64,000 bases of DNA from assembly GCA_030584065.1 (NCBI GenBank), contig CP129489.1, positions 504,797 through 568,796 of the forward strand, written 5' to 3'. A program made the position numbers and the translations under genes. The notes below the pieces were generated by a model. It was not told the origin of the DNA and did not search any database. It saw only the letters and a program-made list of their open reading frames with translations. Positions 52,145 through 61,392 of the stretch are shown here, one piece after another (positions within the stretch are counted from its first letter, which is position 1; each line of letters starts with the position of its first letter). This stretch comes from Flavobacteriales bacterium. GTDB taxonomy: Bacteria; Bacteroidota; Bacteroidia; Flavobacteriales_F; PHOS-HE28.

Positions 52145-52771
52145 TCAAAGGTTCGCCTGCTTGCCGGCTTCCTCCTTGATGGCCTGCATGGCTTCGAGGT
52201 AGTCGCGCTCGTAGCGTTCGGCCTCGGCGATGGAGTACTTGTGGGGGATGTATTTGAGGATGGTGGCGGTGAGCTCGTCCGCCTTTGCGGCACCCAGCTC
52301 GGCGAGGAGATGCGCTTTGAAGTAAGCGGCAGTGCAGATGCCGCGGATCGCCTCCAGATCAGCTGCCATCACCTGCCACAGGGTATGCCAATCGCCTTGT
52401 TCGGCACTGTCAGCGGCGCCAAGGGGGAGCGAGGCCATGTCCCTGAAGTGTGTGGAGACCAGTTGGAGCTGTTCCTGCATCAACGGCCAGTTCACCTCGG
52501 GTGAAGCGCCGTCCATGAGGAGATCCGCAGCATTCTTCAACAGGTCCATGACCTGCTGCTGTGGAAGGCGGAGCAGCTGGAGCTGTGCGTCGAACGCCGC
52601 GCGGAAGGCGGCATCCCCATGGAGCGCGGCGAGTTCTTCCGCCTGCTTCAGTTTCCCGGCCATGCGTTCCCGGGCCTGGTCGATCATGGCCCGATCGCTT
52701 CGGATGGCATCGGACAGGTGGCGGAATTTGATCGCGGCGCGCAGGGTGGGGTTCGTCGTAGTGGTGGACAT
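52145..52771 (-). CDS. Helical protein of unknown function at the end of the TetR-RND operon
   Basis: 208 residues, almost entirely predicted alpha-helix, rich in Ala, Leu, Glu and Gln (KQAEELAALHGDAAFRAAF; LRLPQQQVMDLLKNAADLL), without signal peptide or membrane segment. No family recognised. The gene starts 38 bases after the RND pump gene. See 52040-52144 for a possible lost C-terminus. Confidence 0.6.
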   Translation of the reverse strand: MSTTTTNPTLRAAIKFRHLSDAIRSDRAMIDQARERMAGKLKQAEELAALHGDAAFRAAFDAQLQLLRLPQQQVMDLLKNAADLLMDGASPEVNWPLMQEQLQLVSTHFRDMASLPLGAADSAEQGDWHTLWQVMAADLEAIRGICTAAYFKAHLLAELGAAKADELTATILKYIPHKYSIAEAERYERDYLEAMQAIKEEAGKQANL

Positions 52772-52808
52772 GGTCTTGAGGTGTTGTTGTTCGATGATCG
52801 ATCGTTGT

Positions 52809-55800
52809 TCAGGGGGCGGCTGCCGACCTGTTCGATGAGGCGATGCGCCAGCCTGCCACGGTGTTCTTCGCTCCTTCCAGCAGGTGGTACATCACCGGAA
52901 CCAGGTACACGGTGAGCAGCATGCTGCTGGTGAGGCCGCCGATGATGACCCAGGCCAGGCCGTTCTTCCATTCGCTGCCGGTGCCGGTGGCCAGTGCGAT
53001 GGGCAGCATTCCGAAGACCATGGCGATGGTGGTCATGAGGATGGGGCGCAGGCGGGTGCGGCCGGCCTCCACCAGCGCTTCCACGTAGTGCATGCCCTCG
53101 GCCTTCAGCTGGTTGGTACGGTCCACGATGAGGATGGCGTTCTTGGCCACCAGGCCCAGCAGCATGATGAGCCCCAGCAGCGTGAACAGGCTGAGCGAAG
53201 ACAGGCTGAGATTGAGCGCGAGGAAGGCACCGATGACGGCCACGGGGATGCTGAAGAGCACCACGAAAGGGTAGAGGAAGCTGTCATAGAGGGCCACCAT
53301 CACTAGGTAGACGAGGATGAAGGAGATGAGCAGTGCGCCGCCCAGTGCGCCGAAGCTGTCGTTCTGCCGCTTCACATCGCTGCCCCAGGTGAGGCGCACC
53401 TCTTCGGGCAAGGGATTGTTGCCCAGGTAGGCCACCACATCATCGGCCACGCTGCCCGAACCTCGACCCAGGGCATCGGCGGTGAGGGTCACGGCGCTCA
53501 TGCGGTCCAGGCGCTCCACCATGGCAGGCGGTTCGTGACGTTCCACGGTGGCGAACTGCGCCAGCCGCACGGGCATACCGGCCGCGTTCACGAAGAGGAG
53601 GCGCTCCATGTCCTGCGCATCGCGCCGTTGAATGTCGTCCACGCGAACGCGGATGGGGTACTCAGTGCCATCCTGGAAGAGGCGCGCATCATCGTTGCCG
53701 GCGAGGGCATTGCGCAGGGTGGCGCCCACGGCAGCGGTGCCAAGGCCTAGCTGCGCCATGCGGTCGCGGTCCAGGTGTACCTGCAGCTCAGGAGCGCCGC
53801 TTTCGATGCTCAGGCGCACGTTGTTGGCGCCGGGTATGCCAGCGAGGGTGTCCTTCAGGATGTGGGCCGTGCGCATCACCAGGTCCCTGTTAGCGCCGCT
53901 CAGGGTGATCTCCACCGGGGCGCTGCGCGGCACCAGGCCGATGGTGGCCATCGTGATGTCCACACCAGGGAAGTGCTGAAGCAGATCTTCGCGAAGCATC
54001 ATCATGGTGGCTTCGGTACTGCGGCCGTCGCGCTGGGCCTTAGGCACCAGGTCGATGGTGAGCTCACTGCGGTATTCGGCACCCACGCCCATGCTGCCGA
54101 TGCCGGTGCTGGGGCCACCTACGTTGCTGAAGACATTGGCCACCTCGGGCCGTTGCAACATATGCTCCTCCAGCGCGCGGCTGCGCAGGTTGTTCTCCTG
54201 CAAAGGCACTTGTTTGTCGTATTCCAAGGTGAGGCGGAAGATGCCTTGGTCGCCGGTGGCGATGAGCTCCTTGGTCATGATGCCTTGCTTGATGATGGCT
54301 CCCATGGCCGCGAATAGTAGCAGCACGATGCCAAGGAAGGCGGCCCGGTGCGTCAACACCCAGCGGAGCTGACGGGCATACCATTCGTTCAGTTGGTCCA
54401 GGCCATGCTCGAAGCGGAGCAGGGCGCGGGCCCAACTGGTGGTGGGCTTCAGGTCCTCGCGCTGGCCCATGCGCGAGGCCAGCCATGGAGTGAGCGTGAA
54501 ACTGACGAAGAGGCTCATAAGGGTGGAGACCACCACCACCACGCTGAACTGCTTGAGCAGGTCGGCCACGAAGACCTGCACGAAGATGATGGGGAGAAAG
54601 ACCACCACATCCACGAGGGTGATGGACAAGGCCGAGAAGCCGATCTCCGCGCGGCCGATGAGTGCGGCCTGGCGCTTATCCAGACCCTTGTCCAGGTAGC
54701 GCTGGATGTTCTCCAGGATCACGATGCTGTCATCCACCAGGATGCCGATGATGAGCGACATGGCCAGCAGCGTCATCAGATTGAGTGTGTAGCCGAAGAG
54801 GCCCATGGCCACGAATGCGCTCACGAGCGAGGCCGGGATGGCCACCAGTACGATGAGCGAGTTGCGCAGGCTGCGCAGGAACAGGAGCATGACGATGCTG
54901 ACGAGCACGATGGCCAGGCCCAGGTCGAAGAGCACGGCGTTCACCGCCTCCATGGTGGTGTCGGTGCTGTCCGATGCGATGATGAAGCGCGTGCCGAAGG
55001 CGGCTTCCTCGGCTTCGATGCGAGCCAGTTCCGCGCGCACGGCGGCGCTCACGTCCACCGCGTTCGCATCGCCCTGTTTCTTGATGAGCAGGCCGATGCC
55101 TTCACGACCGTTGTAGCGGCTCACCGAAGTGGGGTCGGCCACGCCATCCACCACCATGGCCACGTCCTTCACGCGCACCACGGACCCCGGGGCGGGCATG
55201 GATATCACCACTTCCTCCACATCCTGCACAGTGTGCAGCTTGCCAGCGAGCTTCACGGTGAGCTGTCCATCCGTGGTGCGCACAGCACCTGCCGGCACTT
55301 CCCGCCCGGCGCGAAGAATGGCCTCGCTCACCTGCGGCAGAGCCACCTTGTGCAACAACAGGCGTTCCTGGTCAACCTTTACTTGCACCTCGCGCTGTTC
55401 ACCGCCCAACAGGGTGATCTCCGCCACGCCCTTCAGTTGCTGGATACGGGGCAGCAGCTGGTCCACCAGGTGCTGGTGGAATTCCGGGGCAGACCTGTCG
55501 CTGAGCACACTGAGGCTCATGATGGGCAGGTCGTTCGGGGAGACCTTCGACATCACCGGTGGCTGAAGGCCTTCGGGGAGGTCTTTCCGGATATTGTCGA
55601 TGCGGCGTTGGGCATCCTGCATGGCCAGGTCCAGGTCGGCGCCGTACTTGAAGTTGACAATGACTATGGAGGCGTTGGCCAGGGATCGGCTGCTGATGAA
55701 GTCCACCCGTTCCAAGGCGCTCAGAGCATCCTCCACCGGCCGGGTCACGCTGTTGGCCACTTCCTCGGGCGCGGCCCCCGGGTACATGGTGCGGATGGTG

Positions 55801-55934
55801 ATCACCGGCTGGCTGAAGTCGGGCATCATTTCCACGCCCAGGCCCTTGTAGGCCACGATGCCGCCGAGGAAGAGCACACCAAAGAGGACGATGATGAGCG
55901 ACGGGCGCTCGATGGCGATGCGGGTAAGGTTCAT
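52809..55934 (-). CDS. RND efflux pump (HAE1-like), second multidrug-type system
   Basis: 1041 residues, twelve helices and two periplasmic loops. TM4 motif SLIIGILVDDSIVILENIQ, N-terminal GLGVEMMPDFSQPVITI, and GLVAKNAILIVDRTNQ. The central charged residues differ from both the metal pump at 6328 and the AcrB-like pump at 34594, so the three pumps are not recent duplicates. The preceding adaptor gene ends 22 bases upstream. Confidence 0.94.
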   Translation of the reverse strand: MNLTRIAIERPSLIIVLFGVLFLGGIVAYKGLGVEMMPDFSQPVITIRTMYPGAAPEEVANSVTRPVEDALSALERVDFISSRSLANASIVIVNFKYGADLDLAMQDAQRRIDNIRKDLPEGLQPPVMSKVSPNDLPIMSLSVLSDRSAPEFHQHLVDQLLPRIQQLKGVAEITLLGGEQREVQVKVDQERLLLHKVALPQVSEAILRAGREVPAGAVRTTDGQLTVKLAGKLHTVQDVEEVVISMPAPGSVVRVKDVAMVVDGVADPTSVSRYNGREGIGLLIKKQGDANAVDVSAAVRAELARIEAEEAAFGTRFIIASDSTDTTMEAVNAVLFDLGLAIVLVSIVMLLFLRSLRNSLIVLVAIPASLVSAFVAMGLFGYTLNLMTLLAMSLIIGILVDDSIVILENIQRYLDKGLDKRQAALIGRAEIGFSALSITLVDVVVFLPIIFVQVFVADLLKQFSVVVVVSTLMSLFVSFTLTPWLASRMGQREDLKPTTSWARALLRFEHGLDQLNEWYARQLRWVLTHRAAFLGIVLLLFAAMGAIIKQGIMTKELIATGDQGIFRLTLEYDKQVPLQENNLRSRALEEHMLQRPEVANVFSNVGGPSTGIGSMGVGAEYRSELTIDLVPKAQRDGRSTEATMMMLREDLLQHFPGVDITMATIGLVPRSAPVEITLSGANRDLVMRTAHILKDTLAGIPGANNVRLSIESGAPELQVHLDRDRMAQLGLGTAAVGATLRNALAGNDDARLFQDGTEYPIRVRVDDIQRRDAQDMERLLFVNAAGMPVRLAQFATVERHEPPAMVERLDRMSAVTLTADALGRGSGSVADDVVAYLGNNPLPEEVRLTWGSDVKRQNDSFGALGGALLISFILVYLVMVALYDSFLYPFVVLFSIPVAVIGAFLALNLSLSSLSLFTLLGLIMLLGLVAKNAILIVDRTNQLKAEGMHYVEALVEAGRTRLRPILMTTIAMVFGMLPIALATGTGSEWKNGLAWVIIGGLTSSMLLTVYLVPVMYHLLEGAKNTVAGWRIASSNRSAAAP

Positions 55935-55956
55935 GGCCTTGCGGGATGCGCGTTGT

Positions 55957-56997
55957 TCATCGGTAGGTCACACGGGCGCCATCGTGCAGGCTCACGGCAC
56001 CGCTGGTCACAACGAGGTCGCCTGCCGTAAGCCCCCGCTGCACGATCATCCTTCCATCGCCGGCGGTGGCCACCGCAATGGGCATGCGGCGGGCCACACT
56101 GTCGCGCACCACATACACCTCCGGTTCGATGGCGGAGCCCAAAAGAGCACGGGCCGGAATGGTAACCTGATCAACTGTTGTGGAGTTGGGCAGTATCACC
56201 GTTGTGGACATCCCGGCCACGATGCGGGTGTCGGCCGACAGTGCGATGCGCACGGGGAAACGGTTCGCCACATCGCCTCGCCGGCCGATGCTGTGTACCG
56301 TACCGGTGAATGGTGTGGACCGATCACCCATGGTCACCTGCACGGTCTGTCCATGCTGGAACTGGGCGACATCCTTCTCGTTGACGTGGAGCAGCACCTC
56401 CAACTCGCGCGGGTCACTGAGCGTGGCCACGGGCATGGACGGCGCCACCACCGAACCCTCCTGCACCAACAGTTGGGTCACCTCGCCATCGAAGGGCGCG
56501 CGGATGGTGGTGCGTTGGAGCTGCTCGGTAACGTTTGCCAGTTGGATGCGCGCACTGTGCAGGGCCTGTTCGGTCTTCTCCAGCTGAACTCCTTGCACCG
56601 CATCAGCGGCGGTGAGCACGCGATAGCGCGCTAGGTCCTTTTCAAGCGCCGCCACCTGGACCAGTGCCGCTTCCTGCTGTAGGCGCAGGAATTCACCGTC
56701 GAGCTGTGCGAGCAGGTCGCCCTTGCGCACCTGCTGACCCTCGCGGACGGCAACGTGTAGCACGCGACCTGGCACCTCGGCCATTACGCGTCCTTCGCGC
56801 ACCGGCACAATGGTGCCGCCATATCGCGGCCCTTGCCCACCTCTCCCTGCCAGCACGGCTTCAACAGTTACATGCACGGGGGCGTGCTTGTCGTGCCGGT
56901 ACACGCGTTCGATCACCGTCCGCTTGTTCAGGGCCAGTTTCACCACGGTGAGCGCCAGCAAGGCGATCAATCCGATCCAGAGCATCCAGCGTTTCAT
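55957..56997 (-). CDS. RND efflux periplasmic adaptor
   Basis: 346 residues with one N-terminal hydrophobic segment (MLWIGLIALLALTVVKLAL), not a lipoprotein. Lipoyl halves GRVLHVAVREGQQVRKGD and TIRAPFDGEVTQLLVQEG, then barrel and membrane-proximal domains. Start overlaps the stop of the outer-membrane channel gene by 4 bases. Confidence 0.92.
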   Translation of the reverse strand: MKRWMLWIGLIALLALTVVKLALNKRTVIERVYRHDKHAPVHVTVEAVLAGRGGQGPRYGGTIVPVREGRVMAEVPGRVLHVAVREGQQVRKGDLLAQLDGEFLRLQQEAALVQVAALEKDLARYRVLTAADAVQGVQLEKTEQALHSARIQLANVTEQLQRTTIRAPFDGEVTQLLVQEGSVVAPSMPVATLSDPRELEVLLHVNEKDVAQFQHGQTVQVTMGDRSTPFTGTVHSIGRRGDVANRFPVRIALSADTRIVAGMSTTVILPNSTTVDQVTIPARALLGSAIEPEVYVVRDSVARRMPIAVATAGDGRMIVQRGLTAGDLVVTSGAVSLHDGARVTYR

Positions 56998-58331
56998 GGG
57001 CGTTCGTTCAGCAGCGTGCCGTTGAGGCGCGCCAGTTCCAGTTGGGCCTTGCGCAGTTGCACCAAGGCATCGATGTACAGCTGTTGGCCTTCACGCACGG
57101 CCTGGTCGGCCAGCAGCAGGTCGGTGAGCGTTGCCACCCCTTCCGCATGTTGCAGCAGGGTGCTGCGGCGGATGCGGTCAGCCAGTGTGAGCTGCGCTTC
57201 CGCATCAGCGAGCGTACGGAAGGCAAGGGCCTCGTCACGCGCGGCGCGTCGTTGTTCCAAGCCTTCACGGTCGGCCACCGCATCGCGCAGCAGACCGGCG
57301 CGTTCCAACTCCAGTTCCTTCTGTGCCACCTTGCGGGTGATCACCGTGCCATTGAAGAGAGGCACTTGCAGGGTGGCTCCGAAGTAGCTTACGGGATAGA
57401 AGTCGTAGCGACCCTCGCTGCCGATGGGGCCGAAGCCGGTGTTGCCCAGCAAACCATAGCCTTGGAGGGAAGGCAGGCGCGATCGTTTCAACAGGCGGAT
57501 CTCCGCATGACGGAGCAGCATGGTCTGTTCGGCGAGGCGCAGTCCGGCGGTGGGTCTTGGTGTTGCCGGTGCAGGGTTCGCGGACGGTGAAGCAGGTTCT
57601 GTGGCCAACGGCGCATCGGCGGGGAGGCCCGTCATCAGGCGCATGAGGTCGAGCACCTGTTCCTGTTGGGCCCCCACGCGTTCAAGCTGGGTGCGCAATT
57701 GGTCGCGTTGCAGTCGTAGCCGATCTACATCGGTGCCCCGCGCCAGCAGTTGCGCGTGGAGCAGTTCCACGTTCCGGAGCATGGCCTCGGTGCTCTGCAG
57801 GTTGCTGTCCAGGAACGTGCGGCGTGCCTGGAGCACCTGGGCATTGTAGTACGCATTGCTCACATCCAGCACCACCTCTTCGCGGCCGCGTTCGCGTTGG
57901 ATGCCAGCCAGGCGTTCCGCCTCGCGCGCCACATGGATGCTCTCCCAGCTACCTACATCCACCAAAGGCAACTGGGCCTGCACGTTCATGGAAATGTTGT
58001 CCGGTGTGCCGAACTGGATCTCGCGGTACACGCCTTCGGGACCACCGAAGAAGGAAGAGGGAAGCAGTTGATAGGGCAACTGCGCATAGTGCCGCATATC
58101 CGCCAGCGCCCGCACCTTGGGCAACAGGCCGGCGCGTTGCTCGTCCACCCGCGCCCCGGCCATGCGTTGGTCGATCTCCGCAGCGCGCACACGTTGGTCG
58201 TTGACCAGCGCCTGGTCGATGCACGCCTGCAGCGACAGCACGGAGGTGGGTTGCTGTGCAGTGGCAACGAGTGACCAGGCTAACATCGCCGCGCCCAGGA
58301 AGGGCCGTATGGAGCTGACCAGGCGCATCAT
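56994..58331 (-). CDS. TolC-family outer-membrane channel
   Basis: 445 residues with signal peptide (FLGAAMLAWSLVATAQQ) and two outer-membrane efflux protein repeats with coiled coils (QRVRAAEIDQRMAGARVDE; LVQLRKAQLELARLNG). Unlike the channel at 33149 it is not a lipoprotein. A Pro/Ala-rich segment near the middle (PSANPAPATPRPTAG) is an uncommon loop insertion. Exit duct of the second multidrug-type system. Confidence 0.92.
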   Translation of the reverse strand: MMRLVSSIRPFLGAAMLAWSLVATAQQPTSVLSLQACIDQALVNDQRVRAAEIDQRMAGARVDEQRAGLLPKVRALADMRHYAQLPYQLLPSSFFGGPEGVYREIQFGTPDNISMNVQAQLPLVDVGSWESIHVAREAERLAGIQRERGREEVVLDVSNAYYNAQVLQARRTFLDSNLQSTEAMLRNVELLHAQLLARGTDVDRLRLQRDQLRTQLERVGAQQEQVLDLMRLMTGLPADAPLATEPASPSANPAPATPRPTAGLRLAEQTMLLRHAEIRLLKRSRLPSLQGYGLLGNTGFGPIGSEGRYDFYPVSYFGATLQVPLFNGTVITRKVAQKELELERAGLLRDAVADREGLEQRRAARDEALAFRTLADAEAQLTLADRIRRSTLLQHAEGVATLTDLLLADQAVREGQQLYIDALVQLRKAQLELARLNGTLLNERP

Positions 58332-58783
58332 TCAAAGTAGTTGCCGTACGCTGCCAAGTGCTCGCCCAAGGCGTTGCGTTGTACGTCGGTGGCCTCAAAC
58401 TCGCGCAGCTGGTGGTGGATGGGTAGTAAGTAGTTGTGCAACTGGTTGTGCGCTTCGCCGGTCATGGTGCAACGCTCGGAAATGAGCCCGAACTCCTCCT
58501 CCAGTGCGGCCTTCAGCGCCTTGGGGTCACCGGTCGATGGATCGTAGGCAGCGAGTATGCCCACCATGTTGGCAATGCCCGCGGTGGTCTCCGGATTGGC
58601 TTGCCAGCGCAGGCCGTTGTTGAGGGTAACGGGGGGCAGTGCGTCGTGGTCCGTAGCCGGGGTGCTGTCCGCTGGGCTGGTCGTGTGGTCGGCGTGTGCA
58701 GCGGCCTCGTGGGTGTGTTCACCACAGCTGCCATAGAACGCGGCGGTCGCCAGGAGGAGGAGGGGAAGTAAGATGCGGTTCAT
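58328..58783 (-). CDS. His-rich periplasmic lipoprotein of the TetR-RND operon
   Basis: 151 residues. Lipoprotein signal FYGSCGEHTH and an N-terminal stretch full of His, Asp and Ala (HEAAAHADHTTSPADS), then a helical domain (LKAALEEEFGLISERCTM; HNQLHNYLLPIHHQLREF). Might bind metal ions or the drug exported by the pump. Overlaps the channel gene by 4 bases. Confidence 0.7.
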   Translation of the reverse strand: MNRILLPLLLLATAAFYGSCGEHTHEAAAHADHTTSPADSTPATDHDALPPVTLNNGLRWQANPETTAGIANMVGILAAYDPSTGDPKALKAALEEEFGLISERCTMTGEAHNQLHNYLLPIHHQLREFEATDVQRNALGEHLAAYGNYFE

Positions 58784-59196
58784 GCGTGGAAGCGTTCAGC
58801 AGGTTGTTCAGTGTGGCACAAGGCCCGGCGCGCCAGGAGGTGGAAGGCCCACGTGAGCAGCGTCCGGAACGTGAGCGCTCCAATGGTGGCCGTGCGGTAT
58901 GCACCGCCTTCCGTGACATGCAAGGCGAGAATCAAGGCGCCCACGAGCAGCACGCCCACAGCAGCGGCCAGCAGCGGGGCCGACCAGCGTCGCTTCATCA
59001 GCAGGCCTGCACCGGCAGGTAGGTACAGAAGGGACGCGAACAGGTTGGCGATCACCACCGCAGGCACATAAGGCGACTCGCGTTCGCGGATACCGAAGAG
59101 GTCCAGCAGCACGGAGGCGCTCAGGAAGAGTGTGAGCGCGCCGAACGCGATGACCACTAGGCCGAGGGCGATGCGTGTAAGCTTACTGATTCCCAT
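58780..59196 (-). CDS. Small integral membrane protein of the TetR-RND operon
   Basis: 138 residues with four hydrophobic segments (IALGLVVIAFGALTLFL; AVVIANLFASLLYLPAGAG; APLLAAAVGVLLVGALILAL; TLLTWAFHLLA). No motif recognised. It lies between the TetR gene (6-base gap) and the His-rich lipoprotein (4-base overlap). Confidence 0.65.
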   Translation of the reverse strand: MGISKLTRIALGLVVIAFGALTLFLSASVLLDLFGIRERESPYVPAVVIANLFASLLYLPAGAGLLMKRRWSAPLLAAAVGVLLVGALILALHVTEGGAYRTATIGALTFRTLLTWAFHLLARRALCHTEQPAERFHA

Positions 59197-59202
59197 GGCG
59201 GC

Positions 59203-59784
59203 TCAGCACGTGATGAGGTTCAGGGTGGCAACGATGAGGGACATGCCTTTCCGGCGCACATCGAAGGAGCGGCCGCTCATGCGCCATTGCAGCATGTGCA
59301 GGCGGAAGGTGCCCATGAGGATGTGACCGAGCGTTTCGGCCGTGTGGTCCGAGGTGAAGACACCCGATCGTTGCCCGTCCTTGATGGCGTTGAGCAGGTG
59401 GCGGCGCTTTACCACCATGATGCGCTCGATGCCGGTATCGATGCCGTGTGAGGCTTCCAGCATCCCCGTGGCGAAAATGGCCATCAGGTATTGCGGGTTC
59501 TTCTGGAAGTAGGTGAACTGGCTGTCGAACATGGCCCGGACGCGCTCCACCGGGTCCGCATGCTCGTCGGCCAAATGCCCAAGCCGCTCATCGATGTTCT
59601 CAGCAAGGTGGTTCAACATGGTCACCAGGATCTCCTCCTTGCTCTTGAAGTGCCGGTAGAGCGCCGCTTCGGTAAAGTGCATGCGTTCAGCCAGGCGCTT
59701 GGTGGTGAGCGCTGCGAAACCATCTTCGGTCACCAGTTGTCCGGCGGCTTCGATGATCTCCAGTTGGCGCGGCTTAATGTCCAT
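59203..59784 (-). CDS. TetR-family transcriptional regulator
   Basis: 193 residues. N-terminal helix-turn-helix (AAGQLVTEDGFAALTTKRLA and MHFTEAALYRHFKSKEE) and a ligand-binding C-terminal helical domain ending with a Cys. Presumably represses the operon it belongs to, releasing it when the pump substrate binds. The gene starts 10 bases inside the end of the preceding membrane protein gene. Confidence 0.9.
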   Translation of the reverse strand: MDIKPRQLEIIEAAGQLVTEDGFAALTTKRLAERMHFTEAALYRHFKSKEEILVTMLNHLAENIDERLGHLADEHADPVERVRAMFDSQFTYFQKNPQYLMAIFATGMLEASHGIDTGIERIMVVKRRHLLNAIKDGQRSGVFTSDHTAETLGHILMGTFRLHMLQWRMSGRSFDVRRKGMSLIVATLNLITC

Positions 59785-60187
59785 GGTGTGGCTTGAGGTG
59801 GAAGAAGGCTGTGCCGAGCAGGAAGACCGAAGCGGTCATGGCCAGCGCGCCGATGAGGACGAACACGGGAGGTGCACCCAGATAAACTTCAGCGAGGATG
59901 CCGAGGGGCATCAGGAGGCCGATGAGCCCCAGCCAGGACGTGAGCGCGGACCATCGCAGCCGTTCGCCGAAGTGGAGCAGCAGGTAGCCCATCACCACAT
60001 TGAGGAAGGCGAAGAGGTTGCCATGCACATGGGCCAGGCGTGCCTCGAAGTGCTTGCCCACACTGTAGCTGTCCACCCACGCCTGCTTGTCGGGGGCGAA
60101 GTCGCGCAGGTAGATGAGCAGGAAGCCGTAGAGCATGAAGGCCCCCATGGTGAGGAAGCCGATGGCGATGTTCCGTTGTCCGTTCAT
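59774..60187 (-). CDS. Four-helix membrane protein, first gene of the TetR-RND operon
   Basis: 137 residues from ATG 60187 (MNGQRNIAIGFLTMGAF). Four hydrophobic helices with His residues at one face (ARLAHVHGNLFAFLNVV and the terminal HLKPHHGH), which recall haem-binding membrane proteins. Function unknown. It is directly downstream of the palindromic operator candidate. Confidence 0.65.
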   Translation of the reverse strand: MNGQRNIAIGFLTMGAFMLYGFLLIYLRDFAPDKQAWVDSYSVGKHFEARLAHVHGNLFAFLNVVMGYLLLHFGERLRWSALTSWLGLIGLLMPLGILAEVYLGAPPVFVLIGALAMTASVFLLGTAFFHLKPHHGH

Positions 60188-60214
60188 GATCGTGATCTGT
60201 TTGAACGGCACAAA

Positions 60215-60230
60215 GTAAGTGAACATTAAC
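60215..60230. promoter_or_regulatory. Candidate TetR operator overlapping the promoter
   Basis: GTAAGTGAACATTAAC is an imperfect palindrome, GTnAnTG-n2-CAnTnAC (10 of 16 bases symmetric). On the minus strand TTACTTTG (60218-60211) overlaps it as a -7-like element, 24 bases before the ATG at 60187. A repressor bound here would block the operon that contains its own gene. Confidence 0.5.
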
Positions 60231-60275
60231 ATACCTGTACGGTGACATTGGCCACCTCGGCGGATCGGCCTGATG

Positions 60276-60720
60276 CCCACTGCCTGGACTACCGCAACCA
60301 CAGCACCACTTGGCAGGGCGAGCAGTTGCTTCCATGGGGGTACCGCCATTTCGCTCCGCAGCGGGCCATGCGGTGTACATCGATGCCAAGTCCCTCTATC
60401 CGCACATCCCGCCGCAGCAGTATCCCGGCCAGGCGCTCGTGTGCGAGCTCTACCGCCTGGGCGGCATCCGCAGCGTGGAGATCGGCTCTGTCATGTTCGG
60501 CACCTATCTCCCCGATGGTTCACTGAAGCCCTCGCCCATGGAACTGGTGCGCCTGGCCATCCCGCGCCGCGTGTACACCCAAAGCCACATGGAATACGTG
60601 GCCGAGACCTTCGAGGAGATCATGCGCACCCGCGGGCAGGTGAGGGGCTACCGCATCATCAGGGAGCCGCGTTTCCTCAGGCACTTCACCGCGCATTTCG
60701 AGCGCATCGAGCAGGCCTGA
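60276..60720 (+). pseudogene. Truncated tryptophanase (C-terminal remnant)
   Basis: Matches tnaA (50645-52018) from about its residue 315 to the end. The first 80 bases are recognisable (CACTGCCTGGACTACCGCA against CACTACCTGGACTACCGCA) but scrambled and frame-broken. From 60367 on the match is close (GHAVYIDAKSLYPHIPP, GGIRSVEIGSVMFGTYLPDG), ending FERIEQA. It lacks the whole N-terminal part including the PLP lysine, so it cannot be an active lyase. Differences from tnaA are mostly synonymous, so the source was a functional, somewhat diverged gene rather than a fresh copy. Confidence 0.88.
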
Positions 60721-61136
60721 GCCCTGAGCTGCCGGTAGCCGCATGCAGCCGTGTTCGATTCCGTCATGGAGGGATTTTCGGGTAACCTCCGAGGCACGCC
60801 TAGGACTCATGATATCGGTGCTCACGCTGATGTCCGGTGCCGGAAGGCACGGACGCCGCGCTTTACAGTGGCGGGTGCGGCGAGGCCGTTGGGCTGGAGA
60901 CCGTGCGGTGGCATCGGATCAATGCATGAGCGCGAGCGGATCCGTGCGGGCTGGGATGCGGATCGGTCGTGATCGGCACCGAGGGGGACTGAGGGGGGCA
61001 CCGGCGTGAAGGAGAGAGCCCCGGGCGATTGCCCAGGGCTCCAGATCGAGGGGGCGGGCCGGTCATCGGCACCGGCCCAGCGCTTCCCAGGACGCCCCCC
61101 TCTTTCCTTCCAGGATCATTGTCGGCCGCTTGCCCG
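60721..61136. other. Gene-free stretch with one hairpin
   Basis: About 415 bases between the tryptophanase remnant and the GreA-like gene. No coding region is convincing. GAGCCCCGGGC (61016-61026) pairs with GCCCAGGGCTC (61031-61041) at 10 of 11 positions around GATT, without a T-tract, and may end transcription of the second gdhA cluster on the minus strand. Confidence 0.5.
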
Positions 61137-61391
61137 TCATGCCGGCAGGAGCCCCGGGTTGCAGCGTGCGTTGTCCAAGCGGTCAAGTCGGATTACCACT
61201 TCACCCTTCGGCAGCTGCCAGGCGATCCGAGCGCCTTGGCGGTAGCCGATGCGTGCGGAGCCCATCACGGAGAGCACCGACAGCTTGTTCCGCCTCAGGT
61301 CGGCATGCATCACCAGCTGCAGGCCATGGCGGCGGTCCACAGGGGTATCTGCATTCACCACACTCCGGATCCGCACGACATCGGACGGCAT
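61137..61391 (-). CDS. Short GreA/GreB C-terminal-domain protein, copy 2
   Basis: 84 residues from ATG 61391 (MPSDVVRIRSVVNADTP), 2 bases before it the gdhA stop. Related to the protein at 38992-39405 in its C-terminal domain (NKLSVLSVMGSARIGYRQG against NKLSVLSVLGSALIGYRQG), but the first about 50 residues of that protein are missing. Without the N-terminal helix it may be a decayed copy or a minimal RNA polymerase-binding domain. An alternative start at 61409 overlaps gdhA. Confidence 0.7.
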   Translation of the reverse strand: MPSDVVRIRSVVNADTPVDRRHGLQLVMHADLRRNKLSVLSVMGSARIGYRQGARIAWQLPKGEVVIRLDRLDNARCNPGLLPA

Positions 61392-61392
61392 G

